Origin: Diplocarpon mali
Taxonomy: Eukaryota > Ascomycota > Leotiomycetes > Helotiales > Drepanopezizaceae
Length of the DNA stretch: 64,000 nt
Reading direction: 5' to 3'
NCBI GenBank assembly: GCA_024741835.1
Contig: JAENRP010000106.1
Span: 47,588-111,587 of the forward strand
Below, in pieces: positions 24,447-37,327 of this stretch (position 1 is its first letter; the number at the start of each line of letters is the position of its first letter). Below the pieces are notes generated by a model that saw only the letters and a program-made list of their open reading frames with translations, searched no databases and was not told where the DNA came from. Both the position numbers and the translations under genes were made by a program.

Positions 24447-26669
24447 GTCGGAGGATGATGGTAATAGAAGATGTAATTGGGAAGCTTACCTAGGTTCATA
24501 AAACGAGTTGCAATTGATTCGCTCAGTTCGTGCTTTAGAAATGTAATTCGCGCGCTGATAATCGCGTGGCGGCGTAGCCCTTCTAGTTTCTTTTTAGTAG
24601 CTGTTCCTTGATAGTCACATGCATTATATACCTACTCAAGCCTTCACACCGCCTTACTTTCTCCTTGTCGATTATTCCCAGCAGATAACACGACGCCAGC
24701 CATCTTATGCCCGCAACTCAACTCAATAACAAACTCATGGTCTTCATTCAAGCACGTGTTGTACTTTGTTCCAAGTTTGAGCCGAACCGCTGAAACCAAG
24801 AAAATCAGAAAATCAGTTCATCTTGTCACTCGAACACATTAAACAACAATCAGCCAGACGAAAAATCAATAAAAACCTAAATTGATTAAGAAAAGCTATG
24901 CCGTAAAATTTACGTTTTTGGTTTCTTTAATTAGGCTCAATACTTCGTATAATCGCCTTTTACCCTAATACAAGTATCTATCTTTTTTTCCCTTTTAAAA
25001 TGCTACATTCGCGCTAAACTTTATAGCATAAGCGGTAAATGCTACATTCGGATTAGGCATAAGGAGAAAACTAGTACGAAAAACCCCTTTCGATTTACTA
25101 TATACCCTGTTATACCTATGATTCCCAATTCCTTAGATAAGAGTCTAACCTATATCTTAGCTCTTAGTAATTCCCTCTAGGTCTTAGGCGAGTACATTCT
25201 CGAAAAGTGCCTTAAAAATAGAGTCGATTCTAGGATGAGCCCTTTACGCTAATAGTAGCTTTTTATTTGATTACATCAAGCGTATTATCAGCGGCGGCTC
25301 TCGATTATAACCCTTCTTATTGACTTTATATAAAATTGTCGGAATATACCCTTTTCCTCCTCCTCGTCCTTCTCTGCAAATACTTTAACCCGTCTTTTTC
25401 TCTTTTATAACTTCTTTTACAGCTTTCCTTCAATTGTAGGTAAATATTTGAATAATCCTAAAGAATGTAAGTAGAGGTCGAAAGTAAAGGGTACTCTTAA
25501 AAAGAGGTAGTACTGTAAAGAGAACTTTTTTTATACCTGATATTTCCGAAAGTTCTGGCTTTATTTAATTTAATATATAGTTATTATGTACTCGAAAGAA
25601 CTCAATCTCAGCTCTGCAGGCTCTCAAAGAGCTTGCAGGTTCGTAGGAGATACCGTGTACAAGTATTGAGTCGTCGTCTCCCTTTCTTGTATGCTATAAG
25701 TCGCCTTATTCCTTTGTATACTTATTTTTAAGCCTTTTCTTTAGTTTTAGGTATATATTCAAACAATCCTAGAGAATGTAGGTTTAGGTCGAAAGTAAAG
25801 GGTCATTATAGAAGAAAGAATGTTTTTTCCCCCTAAGCTTCTAAAGGATCTTAGCTTTATTCGACGTAGGGTTTGGTGTTTCGCAGCTGAAAGGACTTAA
25901 TCTCGGCTTTGCAGACTCTTCAACAATATCTACAGGTTCGTGGGAGACACCGCATATAGGTGTTAAGTCGTCGTCTCCTTCAGAACTTAATTAGTTGTGA
26001 TATGAAGATGGGCTTTGGCTAAAGCCTGCATTGAGTCACACTTAGTCTATCAATATGCAGGAAGCCTGTATAAAAATTCGGGTAGAGAAAGATTATTTGC
26101 TGCTTCAAAAATTCTTTTGCAAACTTAATAAATAGCAAATTTTTCTTCCCAAGTCTGAAATCGATATCTTGTTTGATCTACGTGCTCATTACCTTGACGC
26201 CACACCCCTTAAAGACAAGCCACCCGTAAACAGAAGAGAGATTAGTATTTTTCTGCTCTGAAATGCTTGTACCGCCCTCTGTACATTAATGGCCCAATCT
26301 CATCCAATCCAGACTCGGTGAAAGCGAGGTTATCTTGTTACAGCTTACAGCATACCTTCCTTATTGCCGGTGAAGCAAGCAATGAAAGTCTTGCCAAGTG
26401 ACCAGCAAAATCTCATCTCCAGGTTCAAAAGAGATAATTCTCATAAACTTGCTTCCAAGGCCTAGGTAGCATCTAGGATTTCGTTGGAAATTCGCGAAAA
26501 GAGCTCCAACACTTCTTGCACGTCACTGGAAAATTAGGTTCGCCCAAATGTAGAGGTTCAAAAGCGATTGTGTTTTGACCTCGGTGCTTCACTCGTTCTG
26601 ATCCGCTGCCATTCCCCTTCTCATTGAGTGGGTATCTTTTCCGCTTCCTCCCCATCTGTTTGACACCGT
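24447..26669. other. AT-rich decayed repeat region
   Basis: This is highly AT-rich, stop-filled sequence. It contains two diverged direct copies about 300 bp apart (see the repeat entry) and a short direct repeat AAATGCTACATTCG at about 24,999 and 25,038. Nothing gene-like is seen. Confidence 0.55.
25391..25985. repeat. Two diverged direct copies of an approximately 300-bp unit
   Basis: Copy 1 (about 25,391-25,690) and copy 2 (about 25,716-25,985) share blocks in the same order. These are AGAATGTA...GGTCGAAAGTAAAGGG at 25,462 and 25,773, and GAAAGRACTYAATCTC...GTCGTCGTCTCC at 25,594 and 25,889. Many differences are C/T or G/A. Confidence 0.65.
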
Positions 26670-28451
26670 CTACAGCATCACAACACCCACCCCACTCCCC
26701 CCCTGTTCATCAATATTATTCCTCGCATCCACACCCCCGGCGATCGGATTCATGTTATAGTTGTAGAGATAGTAATGCAACTGCCCATCCCCGGCGCCAA
26801 ATTTCTGGTCCTGGAGAAACAGCGTATTGTCCAGCAGCGTCAGCGCGTTGAAGACGTCAAATTTGAATTTCTTGGCCAAAATCAAGGCATCGTGCATCAG
26901 CTCGTTCAGCCGCGCTTTGAGATCCGCACGGCTATACTGGGGGGAAAGCGCGTGTTCAGTGGCGTAGTAGAAGAGGTAAGCTGCGCGCACGTTTTTGTGG
27001 TGTGAAGTGTTGATCACCGAGGACTCAAGGAGGTAAAAGGAGAAGAAGTCTGTGACTTTCTTCGTGGTAGCATCCTGTAACATGTCAGTAAAACTCCATC
27101 GCGAGAAAGAGAGGGCGGGTGTACCTCGACGACGTAAGCCCATACGACTTGGTCCTCGGTATCTGCCCGCTTGTTCAGCAGCCAATGCTCAACTTCGTCT
27201 CGTGTGAAGACAGGAGCCATATCAAATTTATCCAAATACCGCTTCAGCAAAGACAGAACGCCGTCAACATCTTTTGCCTCCATTAACCGCAGATTTTTGG
27301 TGGAGGTCTTGTCTGGGAGTGCATATTTGCGGACTTGATACAGAGGCTTGCTATTCGAGGGACAAGGGCTGAATCCAACCTCGTTGAGCTTCTGCCAGTC
27401 AATCGATCGGTGGAAGTACCTGCAAGTGCTGACTGGCTTCGGTAGGACAACACCGCCGGTGTAGATGGCTTGCCACGTCTTGAGCTGGTAGCATCGACGG
27501 GTGATCTCCTTGATGAGCACTGGAGCCATTCGCTTGGATCGCAGTTTCTTGTGGACACACATGAAGTTGACTTCGGAAGCGCGCAAAGTCTTCTTTCGGA
27601 CTCGAAGGGCGACTGGAATCGCTGAGATGAAAGCTACGAGCTTGCGAGAGGCTGAAGCACGGATACCAACATGCCATTCTTTTGTCCACCCTGGGCACAT
27701 CAAAGCCCTGGATACGTTAGGATCTCTCTGCTCCACTGCATTGTATGACTTACCACCGTAGAAATGACTGCGAGTAGTTGAATCTAAACATCGCCTCATC
27801 ATCCTCAACATAATGCCCATACAGCAGCGCAAACAGCTCCTGAATCTCCTCTTCCTGGGTCAAATCCATAGTCACCCACTCAAAACCTGGCAGCAACGGT
27901 CCCGGCTCCGTGGGAACTTTATCAATATCTACAATCTTGAACGGGCCCTCCTCAATCGGATCGGAGCTCTCCCCAAACTTCGGCACAGGCTGCGTCTGCC
28001 AGAACTTGTAGCTCGCCATATCTTTCACGTTCTTCCCACTCGAAGCCAGTCCCGTCATAATCTCCTCCAGACTTAGGTTCTTCACCGCCTGTTCGAGCTT
28101 CTTGCCGGACAGATCGCTGCCTTCGCTCATTCCCATCTGCTCTGCCAGCGCTGGGTTCATCTTTAAGATCTCTTGAATTTGCGCTGCGCCGAGCCCGCCA
28201 ACTGCTTTCTGAATCTCGTCACGGGAGCTACTTCCGGGGCTTTCACTCGGGCCGCCTAGCGCAGCTTTGACGCGCTTCCGTTTCGACTTCTTCTTTTTCG
28301 TTGCTGTGGTGGGAGTTGTGCCCGGTACGACGTCCTCGTGGTCTTCTTCATTGTCGGACTCGACTTGCGTTGTAGGGAGAGAGTGATCGGTGGTTTCTTC
28401 AGAGACTTTCTGCTTACCAGCTGAAACGTTGTTCATTATTTCGTCCGCCAT
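26670..28451 (-). CDS. NMT1: Glycylpeptide N-tetradecanoyltransferase (N-myristoyltransferase)
   Basis: The exons are 28451-27754, 27707-27125 and 27074-26670, with GTAAGT and GTACAC donors and introns of 46 and 50 nt, for 561 residues. The N-terminal 150 residues are acidic then Lys-rich (KKKKSKRKR), the usual ribosome-targeting tail but longer than in yeast. The conserved core follows: [73 protein letters not shown] and the C-terminal GVGVVML. In this family the free C-terminal carboxylate of the last Leu acts as catalytic base, and that end is intact. The enzyme attaches myristate to N-terminal Gly of ARF, G-alpha and others. The frame is open upstream to 28493; MADEI is the chosen start. 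Confidence 0.95.
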
Positions 28452-28823
28452 GCTGATTAGAGAATCACGGAGCTGTGGTGAAGACGGGAGCAAGAATGAT
28501 GTTGTTTTGGTGGGGTAGGTAACTGAGGTGGGGGCTGCTAAAGCTTGGCGCCAAGCGCCTAATCGCTGGGAGCCGACCCCACAGACGCTAGGAAGGGTTT
28601 GTCTTGATCAGAACAGCAAGGAAAATTAGATTTTATATAAATATGTAGAATTTATATGCAGCAAGATGGATTGCTATGGTTACATGATCGGGGTAAGCTG
28701 AAAGAACTGGTCCAACTTTGAAGTGGAACCAGTCATTCGCTAGCAGTTAGTAAAGTGTTTTCCATGTAGGATATTCTCGTAAAGGACATAAAGTGTCAAG
28801 CACTTTTTGATGCCAATACAGAC
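28452..28823. other. NMT1 upstream region
   Basis: It contains a perfect 12-base palindrome CTTGGCGCCAAG at 28,544-28,555, about 95 bp upstream of the NMT1 start. AT-rich spacer follows toward the neighbouring relic. Confidence 0.4.
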
Positions 28824-30377
28824 TCAAGTGTACCGCATCTTAGGGTAACAGTACAGAGTTTCAAAAGGTATCCTACAGATTGGCTCTGATATTTTCAAAC
28901 TCAAAGGGGCAGCTTTTCCGCTATTATCCATTCCAAAAGCCTTCAGGGCTGCTAAAGCAACTGGAGCATGGGTCAAATTCCTGCTATGTTCTGAATACAC
29001 ATAGTAACATCCACAGAGTGGGAGTTCCGTACTCACGGTCATGTCCCACGACCTCCTGCCTGATGGTTTTATCACCACTGGCTTTCCAGGTACTGACGAA
29101 AGAGCCGTCTCCGGTGTTTACAATCGTCCTGGCCTTCATCATCCTGAACAGCTCAATATTCATTCCCCCATCGGTCGTAGCATTCGCAGCAGCCGCAAAA
29201 AAACCCTCGGACTGCGTCCCCGGAATTTCAGGATCGTCCTTCGAGTGGATAATAAAGAGCCACATCCTCGTACTCAGCCTGGCGAAATTCGCAATCCACC
29301 TCTCGGATGGTCACTCATCGACCACAAAGCTCGTTAACAGCCTCTGCAAGGCATGATGTCTACTAAACGGCGCCAGGATTGGCACGAAGCCGAGGATCGA
29401 GTACTGGGTCAGCAGATTCGACATACTCCTGAACCCAGCGTCGAGCACCACCCCCGCGAAATCAGTTCCCTGCTTATCAAAATGTTCCACGACGGCGGAA
29501 GTCACGGCAGTTCCTAGACTCTGTCCCACGATGACGATATGCTCTTGAGGGACTTACGCAACGTGCACGGCCTAGTTCATGGCAGCAACGCCGTCAGTAA
29601 TGACACCGCGCTCAGTGGGAGAGCCGCTTGACAGCCCGAAGCTCCGATAGTCAATGGCCAGGATATGGATGTTGGATCCGCTACCATAGGAGAGAGAACG
29701 GTAGGAGTCGGTGCGCCAGCCTTGGGCGACTGTTCCTGTGTTCTGGGCGTGTTAGCTGTGAGTGACTGTAAGTAGCCCAAAACTGAGAAGGGAATTCCGA
29801 TTATATTGTACCCCGTGAACTTAGACGTGTCAATCATCTACCGAAGGTGCGCTGAGCTGGTGGAACGTACAGTTGATGATAAGGTAAGCATTGGGATCGT
29901 TCTTGAGCAGCTGGAAGGCTTCGGTCTTGGTGATGTCCTCGGCGCAACCTAATGGCTATTGGACGATATCATTTTCATGCTTGGCGTAAAGATCCAATGG
30001 CATGACATACCAGGCGTAGGTGGTCTCGCCATCAGGAGTGCTGAAGTTGAAGGGTGTGACCTGATTCTCCGTTTGACAATAAGTAGATCAGGCAGAGACA
30101 TGCATGGTAGGATACTGAATTGCAAATCCAAACTGTTCTGGGTTGTTAACATCTACCAACCAGGCTGTATGGAGCTTGTGTACGTAGATGACGCTGTGAG
30201 ATATCAGATTTTTGTTTTTGATTTTAAATTTTGTTATGACTTGAAACGATGTCAGAGAGGAACAACTTAATGGCGTTGCATCCACGGGTTCGCAATGGCA
30301 ATCAATGCCACGCTGTATAGAGCAATGCTGGCGAACAGAAGCAAATAGGCATTCTTGAAAATCTGAGCAAGAGCCAT
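28824..30377 (-). pseudogene. Decayed ABHD12-like serine hydrolase gene
   Basis: Starting at ATG 30377, the parts read in order. They are an N-terminal membrane anchor (ALAQIFKNAYLLLFASIALY), VDVNNPEQFGFA, TPFNFSTPDGETTYAW, EDITKTEAFQLLKNDP, the oxyanion motif HGN, GTVAQGWRTDSYRSL, the nucleophile elbow GQSLGTAV, HSKDD (acid) and THAPVALAALKAFG near the end. The HG part of the oxyanion motif lies on an 8-nt microexon (29812-29819). The gene is broken: in-frame TAG at 29956-29958, TAG at 29572-29574 (where Trp is expected), TAA at 29554-29556, and a TAA just after the first exon. DYRG has become DYRS. All are explicable as C:G to T:A transitions. The last intron (GTGAGT donor near 29,040, TTCAG acceptor) still looks functional. 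Recent inactivation or an assembly/strain allele is likely. Confidence 0.75.
29812..29819 (-). other. 8-nt microexon in the hydrolase relic
   Basis: The preceding exon ends AAC T before a GTACGT donor (29870). The microexon completes Phe-His-Gly between a CTAAG acceptor and a GTACAA donor (29811). The next acceptor CGCCCAG precedes Asn-Thr-Gly. Together they restore the family's F-H-G-N-x-G oxyanion motif; branch-type TTGAC and CTAAC sites precede the two acceptors. Confidence 0.6.
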
Positions 30378-31113
30378 TGGGGTTAACGGGGTAGGACTAT
30401 TTCGTATCAGATGTGTTGGAAAGCATAGAATAACGAGGTTAGGACTCTAATATTTGAGTCTGGAAAGTGTCTGGAAAGGAATTTGAAAAAGAGCGGGGAA
30501 AGGGGTATGCAATTGAGGCTATTTGATTGAGTCTGAAGATCGTTATAAGACGCAACTAAACCAGTAAGAGTCAAAGGAGGAAGCAAAACAAGAGAGTACA
30601 TAGTATACCTATAGCTAGGTACCTAGCAAGCAACCTATTCACTGCTATGCCTGATTCGCCTGCTCCACATGCACTAAGAGAATTCCATAAATTGGAGCTG
30701 TGACGTGAGAGACTTGCATGCGACCAAAACTGTAGAAGAATATTATTATTATTTTCTTGCCTCACGGACGCCTCATTTCTCCATCTATTGATTGATCAAC
30801 CTACCTACCTACCAATCTATATATCCTAGTCCCACAAACTCGCGTGTTGCATCTGCAGCTGTTGTGGTCGCAAACACTGTATTGGTTTTTTATGTATGAG
30901 ACTCGTTCAGAAAGAAGTTGAATTCCCAGTTCCAGTCCAGCTCACTGAACACAGACCAGTTCCTGATCCCTCACCTCACACGGATTCCCGCCTCGTCGCC
31001 CCAGTTCATCACCACTGTAGCATCCAAGCCAGCATTCTCTGACGCGTCAGAATATAACTACGCCGCAGCTATCACCACCGCTGCTGTAGAACAGCATCGC
31101 GACGGTGACGGTG
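30378..31113. other. SWC3 upstream region
   Basis: No gene is seen. It includes an (ATT)n-like run near 30,741-30,753 and a tract of CTAC repeats near 30,800. The last 200 bp are open in another frame but without signature. Confidence 0.4.
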
Positions 31114-32836
31114 ATGGAGAGGAAGAGGAAGCTCCCGGCTCGCGCTGCACGTGTCGAATCTGTCAGCAAGAAACGGACCTCGACGCCGCCCGACCAGCGT
31201 TTGCAGACTCCAAATCCTCCGACCCCTCCAGCGCCCTCTCTGCCTCTGCCTCTGCCCGTGGAAGAAACGCTGCCGCGAAGCATTGCGCCTGGGAAACCTT
31301 TGCCTACAGTCGAACAACCGCAACCAGACACCTTGCCTACGAGCCAATATCAAACGGTCACAGAAAGGTAGGTCTGCTGTGAGCTGCCCTGGAGCTATCA
31401 CCTTCCGTCCTAGAGAACAGAGAACAGAGCCGCACGCTGACCTCTCTCGCAGCGGAGTCTTGGTCGAATCGCTGCAGAGATCACGAGCAAAATGGTTGAG
31501 CGAAGGCATTTTTGAGAAGTACTGGACGAAGCCGATCAAGAAGAAAGGTGTACCAGAGCAGCCGCCCGACAATCCTGCTAAGGACTCGATGACGAAGCTT
31601 GGGAGCTGCACCATTACCGTCGAACCGCACATTTTCGAAGCCACAATGTTCGCGATCAAAGACACGAGCCCGAAACCCCCTCCAGCGCCTCCTGCACAAC
31701 ACATGTTCCGTCCAATCATCCAGTACGGTCCTCCTGGCGGAGTTATGCCTCCTCCGCCACCTAACCTGCCAGTCGAGCAGAATATTCCTACGCCAATTCG
31801 ACAACCATCCATTTTACCACAAGACGCTCAGATACTAAATGCAAGCCCGGCTCCTACAAACAATATACAACATCGACCGACACCAATACAAGCTTCTACC
31901 TCCGCCCCCCTGGATAATCAAGCACCTCCTCCCACACCTGTTGGGAAGAGCACAGACCCTGTCATACAAATGCTGGCCGAGAGAGCTGCAACCGACTCGA
32001 GCTTGAAGGCACTGATGCGGATAGTGGCAAATGGCGAGGCGACGGCAGAGGAATTGAAAAGGTTTCAGAGTCAAATCGATGAGCTGACACAACTCACGCG
32101 AACTCAAAAGGAACGTGAAGCGGCCCGAGCGGCTCAGCGTCTGCCTACAATCGAAGCTGTGCAACCCGCCCCAAAACCTAGAGTACAAACTGTACATCCT
32201 CCACCCATCCCAATTCAAGCACCAAATCCCCTTCCTTCGCCTGCACCTGTCTCTCAATTCCAGCCTCAGGCGCAAGCCCTGCGATCCAAAGGTCCTGTCC
32301 CAAATGCGAAACCGGATGTATGTGGTATAGCATTCGAGTTTACCGGCGGTAACGGGGATCGTTATGCCTTCCCCAAATTCAGCATCCTAGAAAGCCGGGC
32401 CGGCGGCGAGGTCATTGCCTCATTCCTGATCGTCCGCAAAGGGAGCAGCAGTGATTCTCCGACCTACGACCCAGATCTCGACTACTACCAGCCGATCACC
32501 ATCCGGCTCTTTGCGCAGCAAGGCCGCCAACTTGATGCTCTACAAAAGGTCGTTGCCCCCGCAGATGAGGTCCGGCGGTATATGGACGAAATTATGGACA
32601 CGGCGACGCGCGCCGAATACGTCCTCCTCGCCATGCGTCTACCCAAGGAAACCGAGCACGTTCCCACACCCCCCAAAGAGAACGCAGCTGAGAAAGGCGA
32701 CCCTATGGATTTTCAGCTCACGCCCTGGGCGACTACTAATAGTTCGACGCCCGTTCCCGTGCATAGGGTCAAGCCGGCCAAGAAGCTGCTGAGCGAGGAG
32801 GAACAGTATCAATCTTTTATTACGACGGTCGTTTAG
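31114..32836 (+). CDS. SWC3: SWR1 chromatin-remodelling complex subunit Swc3
   Basis: The exons are 31114-31367 and 31453-32836, with a GTAGGT donor and TCGCAG acceptor, encoding 545 residues. The N-terminus MERKRKLPARAARV is basic. The conserved Swc3 segment follows the intron (SGVLVESLQRSRAKWLSEGIFEKYWTKP then LGSCTITVEPHIFEATMF). The middle is Pro/Gln-rich and disordered (about residues 180-380), with a C-terminal segment around IAFEFTGGNGDRYAFPKFSILE. In yeast Swc3 is a peripheral subunit of SWR1, which puts H2A.Z into nucleosomes. Proline runs and low complexity make precise domain ends uncertain. Confidence 0.82.
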
Positions 32837-35800
32837 GGCTCTATTGGGGAAGTGGTGGTATGAGGGGATATCGTGCCGGATCTCCTTTAGATGGCTGGGA
32901 GTGCGGTATGGGGTGGGTAAATGACGGGATGGTAATTAGGCGTATCTTGCTGAGCTTGGACTCTAGCCGGCGGCTTTATTCGGTTCTTGGGTATCAAAAA
33001 GATCTTGTATTTTAGACGGGCGACTGGTAGTGCCGAAATGTGACATGTTTTACAGGCGCAGTGCTTGCCTCTGCCTCACAATCATCACCCCCTAGAAGTC
33101 AATGTATAGAGTCACAGTGTCTTGGTCGGCTGCTTCTATATTTTGGTCCAAGAAGTCTGCTTCTGCCAGGGAGGAAGTATAACATACTTTTGTTTTTATC
33201 CGGCGGCTGTTGAGCTTCCCTGATCTATGAAAAGAAATTGAGATGAGTACGGGGGTATTTTTTCACTATATCTTTCCGCTCAATCTCTACTCTTACACGT
33301 CTTGTCGAGATTCCGAGAAGTCTGTTGGTCCAGGATTTCCTGGTGAACATGACCTTGCTCCTTCCAGGGTGGCATATGGCGGCATGAAAATCATCGAGGT
33401 TCTAGGTATTTTTCCACTGGAATGCTGTATAACATTGGTTTGAAACGCTTTTCTAAACGAGCCACCTGTTCTCGTTCTCATTCTCGTTTTTACAATATTG
33501 ATATTGTAGTTGATTGTATTGCTGCTTCAATATACAACCCTAGGAACTGATAGTTATCTTCATGAATTCATGTAGGAGAAAGCCAGAACTGTACTGCGTC
33601 GTAGGAAAGTTATCATCCTATATGCTAGCATTCGTCTTAAGGAACAGCCATATCTTGCTAGCTTCCCGGTCGTCCTTTTCACGCACCGACCAAGATTCAA
33701 GTGATAAATCACGCCTAAAAGTAACCGGCTTTCCGGCTTTCATAATTACATCAGCCAAACTCATTCTGATTCCTGATTTCTCCTTAAGTCATCAATCAGC
33801 ATAGTTCGCCCGCGTTGCGCATTGAACAAGCGAAATGGGCAGCCAATGCTTCAAAATCTGAGCCGGAAATGTCATTGGCGAGAGTGGTGGTGATTTCCTC
33901 ATCACAATCTTCCTAGTTTTCATGTGCTTCCCTTGGATATGGGGAAAGGATATAATTTGTAGGCCACTAAGGTGCGTGATCTAGAATGCGAACTTGTGAA
34001 TTGTCATTCCGGGAGTAACAATTAGAATCTGCTCACTACCTCCTTCTATAACTAGGTAAGCCTCTTCAGCAGTCAGAGAGAGTTCACGAGGAAGTGTGAG
34101 GTGCAAATAGATGTTGTTGAATGTCTTATATTCTAAAAGAGCTCTCCACCAGAATTCGAGGACATATCAGATTGGGGGCCTTGGCCTCAGAGCCTTGGCA
34201 CAGTATCATGTAATTTACATGTGACTGCAGGCATATTCACCTGCAACTTTTCATGAACACGGACGAATTACCATATTCAGCTCATTTGCCAGTCAGACCA
34301 TATTTTGAATCACATACGATACTGATGGTTCAATTCCTACGCAAATTTCTTTAACTCCTGACGCCACAAAACTTCATTTCACTGTGAACTGATGCTGTCG
34401 ACTTACCTCTAATGTCACATCTCTATGCCCAAAAATAATTTTGACTAGCAATCACTTGGTTCAATAACCTAAAGAGATATTGATATACAGACAGTTATGA
34501 AGCTCATCAAACGTGACCTTGTTCAAATTATTATACAATGACATTGACCAACTTGAGGTTTATGTTTGAAGCCTATTGCACCACTATCCCAATCTATCTC
34601 GAAGTTGCCATAGGTCTGATCAACTGTTCTAGATCGGCAAAAAATTAATTTGATCCATGGTATAGCATATCTGACGGCAATCGCTGAAGATAGGCTGCTA
34701 CATATTCCAAGATCTTGATGACCAAAATTTACACCTGCTTGCTCATACGACTGATCGTCCGGCAAGCCCAGCAGTGTGGGTTTTCCTACCCTCTCCCATG
34801 GTCTTTCTAGATATATGGTGAGAAACTTAGTTGGTGACATTTTTATGGCATTTTCATTTGCCTTTAGGAGGCCAGCATCAAGTAACCAAGAACTTCATGC
34901 GTTCTAATCATCATCTCTCAAGTGGAGCAAAAGGACATTCATGATAATGTAACGTCATCTTCTGGTGTTTGAAATATCAAGAATGACTATCCTGTGCCTT
35001 TTCGAGTAAGCTTTCGAATACATGTACGTCAGGCCGTTAGATACATATTGCCTTATTGAGTGACAAATTGCTGCTGAATAGTAAAAGATAAGAACCTAGC
35101 ACCCAATCTGCTTATTTGATAGCGTCTTTTTTTCCCGAGGCAAATGTTATGTGGAATAATAATTGGTAAAGTTATGATCACTGATTTGCATCGCTGAGCT
35201 CCAGGGCTCGCTTGTGACTTTGTTTACTTTTTGTCAATAAGAGGATAATGCTGGAAAAGCTCGATGGATGTGAACTTCTTTTCGAAGTTATAAAAGTTTG
35301 CTGGTGATCGTACAATAAAAGAGAGAAATTGACGCCCTTTCCTGGATCTCAGATCAATAGCAAGTTCACCACGCGCCCAAAATTACCGGCGCCTACTACT
35401 TTAAGTGTGGCATCTTGCTGACAGCGGTGTCTTTTTAAATTTTCAATCCCACCAAGAAAATTATATTCAACTCTTTTGGAAGATCGCTATCCATTTTTTC
35501 AGGCTGTATAATGCAGTCGTATTCTATACAACAGCGTGGTCGAAGGTCAGAGAGTGATGTTGTAAAACGGAATTCAACGATTATGGATGGGTCTAAATTG
35601 ATTCTTGACATATAAATATGCCGATAAGTGTTGAGACCTAAAAGGCCATAAAATTAATATTAGTTTGATATGGACAGTCAGAATTTTGCCACCCCTGGTT
35701 ATTCGAAATACCTTCGAATTGCGAATTGAGTAAAAGTTAAAGTGATTTTCGTCGCATCCATGACAGCCGAGAGTTTTCTAGGGGCCAGCATTTCCCAACA

Positions 35801-37327
35801 ATAAGTTCTCAAGGAGGTCATATCTTATGAAAAAAAACACACACAGAAGATCTAAGAGCACAGACGCTAGCAATAGCTCTAGGTTTTAGAAGCCACTGGA
35901 ATTGCTGATACAGCGACAAAGAAAATAGCTGGCATCTCCCAGAACATGAAGTAGAATGGGTCTTGTGAAAACAATTTACATGATAGTTGAGGAAGAACCA
36001 TATAGCTTCATAGAAATTTTTCGGGGCTGTGGAGGCTCTTATATATAGTGCTGACTGGCAATTTTATTATGTCGGAAGATATTACAGATCTGCTCCATTT
36101 AAGAAGAAACATATAGTATCAATAAGAATTATATGAAAATTTATAATGTCATCAAGTGCCCGATTGTAGTGGAGGTAATGAGACTGGCACAGATGATACA
36201 TTGAATACTTAGGGTTAGGGTTATCATGAAATGATAAAATTTTTACCTCTTAATATGAACAAGGCTACAGACCATCTTACTCTTCTGTTTTTATTCCCTT
36301 TTCACCATAGTCAGGTCTTCGCGCCCTCACTCTGCTCCTCGAGCCTTGTGGCGGGATTTATGTAGTTACCTACCAACTAATTGAATGTCGTGCATGAACT
36401 AATTAGATTACAAGCTGAAGATGGTAAAGAAATAAAAATGCAGCTAAGAAAAGCTCCATAGCTATGAAAGTTTCTAAAATTGTGTTGCAGTTGTACTTAA
36501 ATTTTAGATCTTTGGAAACTGAAACTTGCATGTTGAATCAGGCAGAGACAAGCATGACCGCAAGCCAGAGCCTTGCCAGGTAAGTACTATGTTTTTCCCA
36601 TATTCAATATGCAAACCAAAGTTCGCAGCTATAGCATTGAAGCATTATAAAGCAAAATCGTGCTTGCTGTAAGAGATTGAAATTTGAAGCCTGGTGATAG
36701 TCCTCTTTGCATCAGCTATATAAGTGAAAATTTGAGAATCTGGAGACTACCAGTAACTCTGTGGCATTAATTCTGCTGAAATTTTAAGGGTACCTGTTAG
36801 CCATCGCTCATGTATCCAACTGAACTGAGAGTCATGCTCTTGAATAGATCCGGTTTTTTTTTGAAGCAATAAGCTGTTAAGATCACGCAATCCGATTACA
36901 TTCCTGTAGATGCCTGCGAAAAGACTCTCTTTATGAAGCATCTTCCAATGCATGCCCGTCGGCCAGGTGTAAGTACGCAATCTCGCCATCTTTGGATGTC
37001 TCTCAAGACAAAGTGATTTTCAGAAAGAACATATGTGAATATGAGTTGTCTGGCCGGAATCTCTGAGCCGTGAAATTCCCTGCTTGCTAACAGTGTTTCT
37101 GAACCAGAAAACAGCGCTGGCAAACTATTGTTATACTACGGAAGAGGTCGGTGTACCTTTGGAGGCTGAGTGCCACCAAGTGTTGTCAAGAAGCGAGCCG
37201 TCCCTAGTTCGTCGGGTTTTAGTGGGGCATCAACAATTTCCCTATATTCATCTATGTGGACGTAATCACAACATCTCGAACTGGACATGGGGCTACGAAT
37301 ATATGCTACTCTATAACCACAGAAAAT
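32837..37327. other. 4.5-kb gene desert
   Basis: From the SWC3 stop to the RTC5 start I find only short open frames without family signatures. Composition is AT-biased, especially 33,500-36,700. A telomere-like TTAGGGTTAGGGTTA lies at 36,209-36,223. Long-decayed repeat DNA is the likeliest content. Confidence 0.5.

Noticed and set aside
36944..36973. Minus-strand LTPGRRACIG, like a cytochrome P450 haem loop
   Set aside because: The conserved Phe is Leu, and no other P450 motif lies upstream. A rough estimate of matches to G-x-R-x-C-x-G in six frames of 64 kb is one or two by chance.
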